From assembly GCA_028023455.1 (NCBI GenBank), contig JAQFVV010007215.1, forward strand, positions 62,001 through 126,000: 64,000 nt of DNA, given 5' to 3'. The translations under genes and the position numbers were made by a program. A model generated the notes under the pieces. It was not told the origin of the DNA. It made no database searches and saw only the letters and a program-made list of their open reading frames with translations. This document shows, piece after piece, positions 33,968-43,787 of the stretch (position 1 is the stretch's first letter; the number at the start of each line of letters is the position of its first letter). This DNA comes from Epiperipatus broadwayi (lineage: Eukaryota; Onychophora; Udeonychophora; Euonychophora; Peripatidae).

Positions 33968-36748
33968 TGAAGCAGTCGGATCTAAGTTTGATCCTAGCTT
34001 CATGATATCTCACATGTAGCCCACTTCAAACCCTAGTACTAACCATGAATTTCTGAATGAAATGGGGATTTATATGTTCAATACATGCTAGTTTCATTAA
34101 AAAACAGTATTATACAAAAATATGTTAAAACTAACTAGTTTAATATTTAAACTAATCAATGTCATTAATAAATTCATGATAAAATTATTCATGAGTTTAT
34201 ATATATTATAACTGCATGGATTGTGCATATATATATATTTATAAATATTGAAATATATATATTATTTATAAAGTTTCATTGCATCGGGAATGTTTTATTT
34301 TACTTTTAAACAGTTTGTCCAAATTTTAGTGATTAAGAGATACATTCTTTCGATAAACTTTCATATTGTCCTTTCCCAAAGACAATGGGGAATGTTTTAT
34401 TAATTAGCAAAAAGATAATATTTTAAAATGTAAGGACGGTTCCTAATTAAAATCGGTTTTAGATTTATAAATTCATTTTCTAATTAGAAAATGAATTCAA
34501 TGTTAATGAGTTTGAAAGCCTTATCGAAGGAATGTATCTAAAATCAATTAATAAAAATTTATAACTTTGATAATGCAAGAAGTTCTAGCCTAAAGGCAAC
34601 TAGATTTGGAATAGGAAGGAAATTGGAGGACAGTATAAACAGCCCAGAAAAGTTTGGAGAAGCCATTTTTGTTTTAAGGAAGTGCTACTAGAATCTATGT
34701 GTGTCTTTAAATTTATGAATTTCAATAGTGTCTCCATCATGGTGAGGGACTAAACTTTGGGAGTCTGACTGCAGACCTGAAGTCCCCAGAAGATCGTCAA
34801 AGAAGCTGCTAAACTAAACCTCTTCCACACCAATTGGGCTGCCCAAAATCTGGAAGAATCAATCAACATGTTGTTCAAATAATTTATAAAATGCACACCT
34901 ATGTTTCAACCAAATTGGACTCTGCCATATGAACTAAAAAACCAGCCATGAAGGATGGGTAAAATCTTTCCTTATGAACAGCAACTTACTGGCCAGTTCT
35001 GAACTTTCAGTTAACACACTTTTAAGCTATCTACTGTAAAAGCTTCTTTTATTTATGCTATCTTAAATTATGTAGTAATTCTCTTAATCTCTAGTCTTTA
35101 AAATTAGTATTATGTTAACTTCCTTTTTTTTCTAATGATGGCGGTTTATTTATCTAATGTTACTATATATATTAAATAATCATTAATGTCATTTATTTCT
35201 ATTATATGCCAATAATCCTTCGACTCAATTATCTCCTTTGTTTCATTTGCCTTATGCAAGTAATATAATATTAAGTCTTATAGTAATTCTCGTCCATTAG
35301 AACTAGATTAATACTGTTCTATTAATCATCGTCTAAAGAATTTATTAAATGTTTACTATTTTACTAATGGCTGATATTAACTATTAGCTATTTCTAACCT
35401 ATGCCCCTGCTATTTTTTTGAGTTTCACCAATATTTATTTATTCATATATAATGTTAAAATGTTTTGCACAAAGGTCGATAAAGGAATTAAATGAATATA
35501 CTCTAATTTAAATTTTATGTTTTCTATTAATATTCAGAGAGGGCATGATGTTTAGGGTATAATTAATATAATTTTATAAATATGTTAGGTATTTCTGTAT
35601 TAAAGCTCATTTGACTTTAATTTAACTCAATCAGGTCATAATGTAGAGCATTCTTTATATAAATGAGTTTTATTCATAACCATGATGAGTACCAAGTCAT
35701 CATTTTTCTGAACGTTACTGGCGCAAGCCATCTCCTGCTTCGTAGGCTTGTCATCAGTGCTACTATTTTTACTTTAATTGCTGAGGAAGAAACCACTTTC
35801 TCCACTTGCTCATTTTTTATTATATTGGAACACCAAAGTTTTGTGGCTATGACCCGACCTGGCTTTCTCTGTGTTCCATGTTTCCTTGATAGGGCATCAA
35901 GACTTGTAAAACACAAGCCTCCCTCCTATTTAAATCACTGACAAGCCATTATTTCTTGTATTCATTTTTATAGCTCATAAGAAATCAGTACCGTTTATTT
36001 CTCAGCTCAAATAAAGCCCCATCCTCATGCTCTAAATCGTGATAAATTGATTTTTATTAAAGTCGAACAAATTCGTATTCATTTATCATTAAGTAAGTTT
36101 TCTATTAAATATTAAACTTCTGCCCTAAATACTTATCTTGCTCTTCATGAATTAATTTACTAATGTGGAAATGAATCTCACATTCTTGCTTTTAGAATTA
36201 GAATAATAATTTCTGTCACAGCCAAATACCTTTATTTTCCTGTCGGGGCATAGACATATATAATCCTCCTAGAATATTGCGTAACAATTATTGGCTTATA
36301 ATAAGGCCTGCCATTCTTATTGTAATTATAAATCCTGTTTAAAGACTAGAGTAATCTATATAACCATAATCTAAAAGTTTAACAAATTATTATTATTATT
36401 AAACATTTTATTAACACATTTGGTTTTTAAATTTCTTTATTATTCAATAGTTATTTTAATATTAATGCTCGCTGTCAGTATTGGCAACCCAAACATATAC
36501 ATATATAAGTTGACTTAGAAGGATCCTTAGTTATTTTATTATATGTTATTAGTGTCAGATCAGAGATCCCAAATCATCACCACCCATTGAGATAGTTTCT
36601 TGGTGCATAGTCATGTACCATCGACTTAGGTCATCCATTGATTTGATGTGAGCTCGTAAGTTGGGTTTGACTTCAGTAGGGCTTGACTGAGCTTGATCCA
36701 ACTTTGCGGTTGGTTTTTGTTTTTGTGGGTGGTTTTTCGACCGGTACA
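33968..36748 (+). repeat. 3' LTR of the gag-only retrotransposon
   Basis: 2,781 bp, starting TGAAGCAGTCGGATC and ending GACCGGTACA before ATATATATA. It is very similar to the 5' LTR, with mainly single-base differences spread evenly; for example the first 90 bp differ at about eight sites. It contains the empty TTAA site at 34,140-34,143. The 92-codon open frame at 35,663-35,941 is truncated in the other LTR and is not treated as a gene. Confidence 0.88.
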
Positions 36749-36940
36749 ATATATATATAACCATTATCTAAATGTCATTTAAGAGATTTTAAACTTCTAA
36801 GATAAAAATTGTACAATATCTGCACATGAGTTTTAGGTTCCAACCTCATCAGGTTTTCCAGAAACTACCAAAACCCTATCACATTATTTTTATTTTTCTA
36901 CTTGATCAAATGTTGTAAAAATGACTAACACCCCACAATG

Positions 36941-37060
36941 ACATGTGATTACAATAACAAGTACCTTTCTCAGAGCATCCTCTTTCTCAAATCATAGGAA
37001 TCCATGTGATTTGAGAAAGAGGATGCTCTGAGGAAGGTAGTTATTATTGTACCGACATGT
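36941..37060. repeat. near-perfect hairpin (54-bp arms, 12-base loop)
   Basis: The left arm 36,941-36,994 and right arm 37,007-37,060 are inverted copies. The inner 35 bp, from GTACCTTTCTCAGAG to TCTTTCTCAAATCA, differ at only two or three places. The outer part (ACATGT...ACAATAA) is looser. There is no open frame. It may be a small foldback transposon or, less likely, a small-RNA precursor. Confidence 0.85.
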
Positions 37061-37216
37061 CAAATATTTAGCTATTTTACTACATGGAATACCCTAAAAA
37101 CAATTATAATATTAAGTCATCATTTATGCATGAAAATTTTGGAATTAATATATATATATATATAATATTTATATTTATAATAGCTTAATATTAATATAAA
37201 AAGAATTAAAACTGTC

Positions 37217-37306
37217 AAGTGTTGGTGGCCTAGCAGTTAGCATAGCGCCTTTCAAGCACTGGCCCGGGTTCGCTTCCCGGTCAATGCATTTGACATATGA
37301 AAAAAA
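37217..37306 (+). repeat. tRNA-derived SINE
   Basis: It starts AAGTGTTGGTGGCCTAGCAG with the A box TAGCAGTTAGCAT. The B box GGGTTCGCTTCCC lies at about 37,264-37,280, and the unit ends TCAATGCATTTGACATATG plus an A run. Flanks TTAAAACTGT (before) and TTAAATCTGT (after) are a probable 10-bp target duplication with one change. It is the same family as 47,784-47,881 (minus). Confidence 0.82.
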
Positions 37307-37629
37307 GGGGTTAAATCTGTATAAGCTATTTTTTACAATGAATTTTACACAAAAGTATGTTTCTAAATTGTTAATTAAATAGGATATCAATGCTGTAAAT
37401 ATTTAATTTATGCAAGGTATATGCCAATTGGAATTTATAAAATTGTAAGTATTATCTATTGATAAAAATTGATTAAACTCTGCATGGAACCTGACTCATA
37501 TTCTTCTCATATAAGGACCGAAAAATAACTGATACACCATCAATTTAATGTTGTTTTTTGTATTGAAATACCAATGACATCTTCAATTTAATGTTGATGC
37601 TTGCATGTTCCAATTATCTGCTCATTTGA
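37307..37629. other. AT-rich DNA, nothing recognised
   Basis: No gene or repeat is visible apart from a short duplication of CATCAATTTAATGTTG at about 37,550 and 37,580. Confidence 0.4.
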
Positions 37630-38265
37630 TGCAGCCTAATCTCTAGTCACTTAATATTAATGTAAGAAGACAGAGTTTTATAAAGCTCATGTTGTCACAA
37701 AATGCATAGATCAAAATAAATATATAAATAAATAAATTATCACTGCTTAAAATATATAATTAATTAAAGCGCTATTAATTCTTCATTAATTCTAAATTTT
37801 AATTACTAATATAAACACTATATATTTTAGACTGTGCCCTTATTAGATGTCATAAAATAATTGACCAATAATGAAAATGGCAATATTATTCTTATTTAAA
37901 TATTGCTAAGATATTTATTATAATGATAAAAACTTGAATGTTTGAATCAGAGTATATTTGCTACTGCTCTATATTTTGCAATTTAATATTAGTTTAGGCA
38001 ATGTTATATAAAGCTCATGATTATGAAGATGTTTATATAAAATATATATGTAAATAAATAATGTATTACACTATAAATATGCAATTAATTGCAGCAATAT
38101 TAAATCTAAATACCACCATGTTGGTGATTAATAAACTATTATGCCATTTATGTTGATTAAAAAAAACTGACCAATTTTGTTATATGTGTTTTGGATTTTG
38201 CCCTTATGAAATAACCTAAGAAAAAATGTACACTTCATCAATGTAGCAATATTATTTTTATTTTA
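37630..38265. repeat. degenerate tandem duplication, unit about 320 bp
   Basis: Unit one (about 37,640-37,925) and unit two (about 37,965-38,265) share AATATTA(A/G)T, TATAAAGCTCATG, a run of ATAAATAAATAAT, then (G/A)(C/T)TGTGCCCTTAT or TTTTGCCCTTAT, and GCAATATTATT(C/T)TTATTT, in the same order. They are old and diverged. Confidence 0.6.
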
Positions 38266-39563
38266 AGACTTTCAAATAAAAATAAAATAAAATATTTTTT
38301 TTTAATTTGTTTTTGGCAATAAATTGAATAAAAATTTTTTTTTTCTTAAAACCTTTTGAAGAAAACCTTTTTTTAAAGATGGAATATGATTAAATGATGC
38401 TGCCATTATACCTAGACTCACATATTATTCTGTAGGATTCATTTACATTTTTGTGTTCATTTTATAGTAAAGATTAGAATGATATTAGCTATTGATCTAT
38501 TAAAGGTATAAATTATTTTAGGTCAAGTAGAATTTAGAAAACCTTATACAAATGATTTATGAATGTCATTTTCATTTTTCTCATTATAGCCACTTCACTT
38601 ACATTAACTCATCCTTTATTCAAATGTTGAAAATGAAAGACACATATTTTCCATATGTATTTATGTATTTATAATGATTTTTTTTGCAAAACATTTGTGA
38701 AATATTTATTGTGCAATAAGACTTGTAATGCTTAAATTCATTGAATATATTTATTTTTGAGGAATAAAAGTCAAAAGAAATTTAATATCTTAAAGCAGAA
38801 TGTTATGATTGGCTGAAAAAATGCCACTGTAACCACAGTTGCTACTTTTTTGTGTGTCAGTTTTTTTTCAATAATTATAAGTGAAATTTTGAAACATACT
38901 TTTGTTGCTAAATATAGACTTAATAAAAAAAATTGTATTAGTGTTAGAAATGGAATTCAAATCAATTTTCTTTTGTTCTAAATACATTTTGTTACAAAAA
39001 TAAATAACAAAAGGTATTAAACAATGACAGAGATATTTTAAATGCTCTCTCTGGCCAAGTATTTAACACAAAGCTTGTTGAGGAAATGGCAATCCTCATT
39101 GTTTATAATTTACAAGCTTAAGAGAATAGGGTCATGTGATCTATGACTCTTATTTTCACTATTTAACAAAAGGTATTGTTTTGATTAAGTATTTAAGTTT
39201 TTTTTTCTATGATTGGAAAATTGACATATCATTTTTAAGACTAGTTTTTGTTTTTGAATTTATATTTCTAAGAAATAATTTTTAAAATTGGGAAAATATA
39301 ATGAAGAATAAAAGTTTATTAATTATAATAAATGTAATCCAAATAGTCTCTTGGAACTGTTAAAAAAGTGCAGTGGGATAGACTTAATATTTTTTGTGGA
39401 AAATTTAATTTTCAATACTTTATAATAATAATAAAGGGAATCGCAAAATTGACTACAGTTTTGGAAATTTTTATTTTAATTTACTTTTTTCTGATGTATG
39501 ATTACATATAAATAGATGCATTGGGGTTTCATTTTAACATATATTTTTTTTTCCATTTGCAAG
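38266..39563. other. AT-rich DNA, possibly intronic
   Basis: No transposon signature is visible. A possible acceptor, TTTTCTCATTATAG, at about 38,590 is followed by a short open stretch, but no good donor follows. If the exon at 39,564 is real, this is its upstream intron. Confidence 0.35.
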
Positions 39564-39730
39564 GGTTGCTTTCATTTCAAAGGAATGAAGATTTCATTTT
39601 CCAATTAGAAATCACACCTTCTTCAAATACAAACCAATATATAACAAATGTGAAAGTGGCAACTAAAACCATTTCAAATATGTTTAATGAAAGATGGAGA
39701 CAATATCAACTTCCTATAAAACAAATGTGA
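39564..39730 (+). CDS. candidate last coding exon of an unidentified gene
   Basis: A good acceptor (pyrimidine run ATATTTTTTTTTCCATTTGCAAG, AG at 39,562-39,563) precedes an open segment ending in TGA at 39,728-39,730. It encodes LLSFQRNEDFIFQLEITPSS...NVKVATKTISNMFNERWRQ...PIKQM, about 55 residues, entered in phase 1. Amino-acid use is balanced and unlike the translated AT-repeat noise around it. AATAAAATAAA-type polyadenylation sequences follow at about 39,786-39,815. I do not recognise the protein. The alternative start ATG at 39,521 would give a 69-codon ORF, but most of its extra part is the pyrimidine tract (FNIYFFFH), which argues for splicing. Chance cannot be excluded. Confidence 0.45.
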
Positions 39731-41765
39731 CAATATTATATTAACAAAACCAGAAAATAGTCATAAGAAGACCATCATGCCAGCCAAAAGTTGAATAAAA
39801 TAAAATAGTAAGATAATAAAATTGCACATTTTTCAGGAAAATAAAAAAATATGGCATTGACAAAATAATATGTGATTCAGAATTTGATTAAAATATTAGT
39901 TTCTAGAGAAAGAAACATTGGTATATGTAATGAGTTGAGGTGTAGAAAATCCACTCATTTCACTTCCTATAAATAATAAAACAACATAGAAAGTCAACAA
40001 ATTTCTCTAGCAAAATAAATTAAATAATCAGACTAGTTATTTGCTGTAACCATCTCTATAATCATTTGAGAGTTGAGTGTAATGCATTTTTAGATTATGT
40101 GTCTGTTGGGATAAATATTTATGTGTATGGTTTCTGTATATTTTTATTCAAATGCCATATGTGTTTATAAGTGTGGAAAAATAGCTGCCCTGCTGTGAAA
40201 AAGAGCTTCCATTTATATTTCATGAGATTATATATAACAGTCAAGGATACTTGCTAATGTTTATTGTAATTAAAATTACACTTGTTAGCAGATCCAGTGT
40301 ATAGTACTAGCCCAGTTGATGGATTTATTTCAAGTTGAATTAAAGGTATATGTAAGTATGGTAGCATGGGTTCTCATTCTAAATCATTGCATAATACTTC
40401 TGGAGATGTATGGTAACACATTTATGGGTGCAATTAACCACAATTTTGGTAATAATACATTATAACAACACCCGATGTGCTACATAAATAAGCATCTCTG
40501 ATAAAAGGGCTATAATTACAACATATTACCAAGTAATATAACAGTCAAGTTAAAATTTCAACAATGATAAATGAAATGTATATTTCCATATCGTTCTCAC
40601 AACATTTTCAAGGAAGAGTTTTTAAATAAAATGAAATTGGCTAGTTCTGGTATCATATATTACAAGCAAACCCAATTAATTAGATTTAAATCAAGAAATA
40701 GACTAGAATAGTAAAATATAACAAAGTAAAAGTAATATTTATTAAGGCTATAACCTTAAGACTATGTGCCTGAAAAAACGACCATAAGGATCTCTGCAAA
40801 TCTTTAACACAAGATTTATTTAAAAGACAAGAAATTGGTTTTCTCAATTAATGACCTATAATTAAATGATTATATAATGTTTTATAAAGTAAGATAAAGT
40901 TATTGACATATTAGATTTGTAACAATGATTTTGATAATACAACATTTGCAAAAAAAATGTACATATTAAAAATAATATGCATAGTTGTATAGAAGCGACC
41001 CATAATCTTACATCAATGAATATTGGCCTAGGAGAGGATTATACATCAATAATTTTTAGTCTCCTTTAGGTCAAATGAAGAAGTGTATAAATATACAAAT
41101 AATGTACAAGATAAATTTAAATAATTTAAACTAAAGTTTCCACAAGTCAAAAATTCATTTTGTACTTAAAATATGTTTTGTAAATCTATTTAACAGTTTA
41201 ATTAAAGTTACATTTAATCACACAACAAGATAATAACATAATTAAAAAAAACAAGAAATATAATGATTAATAGTAGTTACTGAAAAGGAAATAATAAGTA
41301 AGCAAAAATATGGATTATTGGACGATGAAAATAAGAAGAAAAAAACGTCACTTCGGGACATTTTGTAAAACTCGGGTACAAAGCTGATGATTATACATGT
41401 CAAAAGTAATTCCAAATGAGAAAATACGTCTATAGCAATCTTTATATATAAAAAATCAAGCAAGAAAACAGAAGTTCTGCAAATGAGCTTTTTTAGAATT
41501 TTATTTTATGTTTTTAATATTTTCGTTTCATTTTTATTATAAATACACGACAATTAATTTTAAATATATATTTATATTTTTGATTTTGTGTTAATTTGCC
41601 ACTTCTAATGGTAGATTAATAATAATTTGTTCTAAACCTTGGTCCTGTAAAAGGCTTTGTGAATTAATTACCATACTATAGCAGACTTCACTGTAAATAA
41701 TTAATCCCATAAATATGTAAATTTCTAAACGATGAAGTACATGACACGCACATATATATATATAT
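39731..41765. other. AT-rich intergenic DNA
   Basis: No coding exon, tRNA or terminal-repeat element was recognised between the candidate last exon and the first MITE arm. Confidence 0.45.
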
Positions 41766-41856
41766 CATTAAAACCAGTCAACACTTAGACAATCACAATA
41801 TCAATAATAATCCACAATTCTAAACTGTTGTCAAGGCAATCTCTTTTTAACAATAA
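41766..41856 (+). repeat. single arm of a foldback element
   Basis: CATTAAAACCAGTCAACACTTAGACAATC...AAACTGTTGTCAAGGCAA is the same as the left arm of the complete element at 43,516. No opposite arm lies nearby, so this is a half copy. It adjoins a short TA tract. Confidence 0.75.
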
Positions 41857-42347
41857 ACACATTTTTAAAACAATATACCCACTTATATACTACTTTCATC
41901 AGTATATCAATCTATTCTCTTTCCATTTTAGACATATATATTATACTTCGGATAAATAAATAATTTCTTACTTATTTCAAAAGAACCTACGTTAACGTTA
42001 TATGATAATACATATATGACAAATATTGCTAAATAATAATTTCAGATTTTTTTTAATAAGCATTAGTTTTACTTAAATTTATTTATTTCTTTTTAGACTG
42101 ATAAAATTAAACTTAACTTTATTTTTATCAGATATTTGAACTCTTCCAGTATCTATCTAGGAAACATTATCTCCTTTTGATTTTTCTCTGATTTAAAAAT
42201 CTTTTTTTTTTTTTTGTAGGATTAGTAACTTGATAATAGTAATTTGATACATTTTCCATTAGCTTTTGACTTTTAACACATTGTACTAAGTTAACATCAT
42301 CTCTATACATGTAGCTTTTATTTTTATTTGAATATATAGAAAATAAA
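41857..42347 (+). promoter_or_regulatory. upstream region of the M13 peptidase exon
   Basis: AT-rich, without a recognisable TATA box position or CpG content. In the reading frame of the peptidase a stop (TAG, 42,312-42,314) lies shortly upstream of the ATG, so the ATG at 42,348 is the first one available unless an upstream exon splices in between. Confidence 0.35.
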
Positions 42348-42995
42348 ATGACGTTTTACGATGATGAAGAGAAAATCATAGATTCTTCGGAAAACATTTC
42401 AATTAAACACAATTGGAGAAATATCGCTTTGAACACATCTTTAATAATAGCATGTTGTGTTTTATTTTTATTAATATATTTTGCAAGTACTCTTTCTCCA
42501 TTTGCTTCGAAACACACACAAGTATTTTGTAATACCCCGGCTTGTTTAGAGATAGCCTCCTATATTTCATCTAACATAGATGACAAAGTAAAGCCATGCG
42601 ACGATATACTGCAATACGCTTGTGGCCGTTTTATCCCGAAGGTGGGCTCAAAAGTGTCGTATTCTTTGTTTGATATGTTTTATGACAAAAATATTAAAAA
42701 ATTCCATTCAATGTTAACTCGACCCCTTAAGCCAGAAGAAATTTATCCTAATTCCTCCATAGTAAAAATGCGAGACTTTTATTTAGCGTGTTTAGATGAA
42801 TATGAAATAAATAAAAAAGGAGGTAAGCCTTTAATGGAGATAATAAATGATTTAGGAGGTTGGGATGTTTTAGGGAATTGGAATACTTCAGCATTTGACA
42901 TTACGGAAATTTATAAAAAAATTCGTTTTAAGTACAAAGCAAATGTATTTTTTGAATTATTTACTAATTCAGAACTAAACTCTTCGAACTTTTCG
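42348..42995 (+). CDS. first coding exon of an M13 family metalloendopeptidase (neprilysin/ECE-like)
   Basis: The exon encodes 216 residues and ends in phase 0 at TTTTCG|GTAAGT (donor 42,996). Residues 1-26 form a cytoplasmic tail. Residues about 27-48 (ALNTSLIIACCVLFLLIYFA) are a signal-anchor membrane helix, as in type II M13 proteins. Then comes the family's N-terminal cysteine signature: C61-x4-C66-x17-C84-x7-C92, in the segment CNTPACLEIAS...KPCDDILQYACG. MRDFYLACLD and GGWDVLGNWN also match conserved M13 positions. The zinc-binding HExxH and GExxxD motifs would lie about 350 residues further, in exons I could not find. M13 enzymes cut small peptides outside the cell. This could be neprilysin, NEP-like or ECE; the N-terminus alone does not decide. 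Confidence 0.9.
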
Positions 42996-43515
42996 GTAAG
43001 TTATAGTTTATAATGATAACTATCTTTACTATTATTATCATTATTAATATTTTGGTATATTAAAATTCTATTATTTGTAAAGTTTAAAAAAATGTATTCT
43101 GTATACTATTAATAAGATATCAAATTGACAATTCAGTAATGGGTTTATATTTAACCTATAAAACACCCTCAGGAAGTTTGAAAACATAGAATTAAAAGAA
43201 GTATTCAGAATAAATTATACTCTCTTAACGATTATTTAGGACCACAATCTAATTTTTTAAACCGCAACCAATTTCTAGTTACAATTTACTTAAATGGTGG
43301 CTATCATAATATGGAGTTGTGATGCAAATGTTCTAAAAACAGTAGGATTGATGGTTGAATTATCTACTACTGAAATTTATGTTTCTATTTAGGAAAGAAG
43401 TAATCATGCTGGGCATGTAAATATGTAATTAAATATGACAATAAAAACAATACTGTTACACTCAAATCCACAAAATATATAGTAATGTTCAAGGCTAAAT
43501 GAATTTATAAGTAAC
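42996..43515 (+). other. start of intron 1 of the M13 peptidase gene
   Basis: It begins GTAAGT. AT-rich, with no second exon visible. I searched the plus strand to the window end by eye for the next M13 block (IDQ-x-x-L-x-L-P-x-x-x-Y) without success, so intron 1 may exceed 20 kb. Confidence 0.6.
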
Positions 43516-43787
43516 CATTAGAAACCAGTCAACACTTAGACAATCCTAATATAGATAACAATCAAAAATTTGAAACTGTTGTCAAGGCAACTGCCTTTTA
43601 GCAATAGAGGTGGAATCCCCCATTGCTAAAAGGAGGTTGCCTTGACAACAGTTTGAAATTCTTGATTGTTATCTATATTAGGAAGGGATTCCACCATTAT
43701 TGCTAAAATGAGGTTGCTTGACAACAGTTTGAAGTTCTTGATTGTTATCTATACTGGGATTGTCTAAGTGTTTGTTGAATTCTAATG
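43516..43787. mobile_element. foldback element with three homologous arms
   Basis: The left arm (43,516-43,615) starts CATTAGAAACCAGTCAACACTTAGACAATC. The right arm (about 43,690-43,787) is its inverted copy, ending GATTGTCTAAGTG...TCTAATG. Between them, 43,618-43,683 is another inverted copy of most of the left arm (TTGCTAAAAGGAGGTTGCC...GATTGTTATCTATATTAGGA). All carry AACTGTTGTCAAG or its complement. The element lacks a coding frame and lies in the presumed intron of the peptidase gene. Confidence 0.85.

Larger units (their letters stand above)
27459..36748 (+). mobile_element. LTR retrotransposon with 2.8-kb LTRs and a gag-only interior
   Basis: Two direct repeats, 27,459-31,045 and 33,968-36,748, both begin TGAAGCAGTCGG and end in GTACA. 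They flank an interior of 2.9 kb that carries a gag remnant on the plus strand. The outer edges lie in (TA)n on both sides, so the target duplication is hidden in the microsatellite. Only about 250 bp separate the gag stop from the 3' LTR: there is no protease, RT, RNase H or integrase. Such an element depends on a relative's Pol. The total length is 9.3 kb, including a later 745-bp insertion. Confidence 0.85.

Noticed and set aside
37217-37283. Functional tRNA gene
   Set aside because: A and B boxes are present, but the acceptor and anticodon arms do not fold properly, and the tail plus flanking duplication mark it as a SINE.
38580-38670. Possible internal exon after TTTTCTCATTATAG
   Set aside because: The open stretch is short and the only nearby donor (GTATTT) is poor; no link to the exon at 39,564 can be shown.
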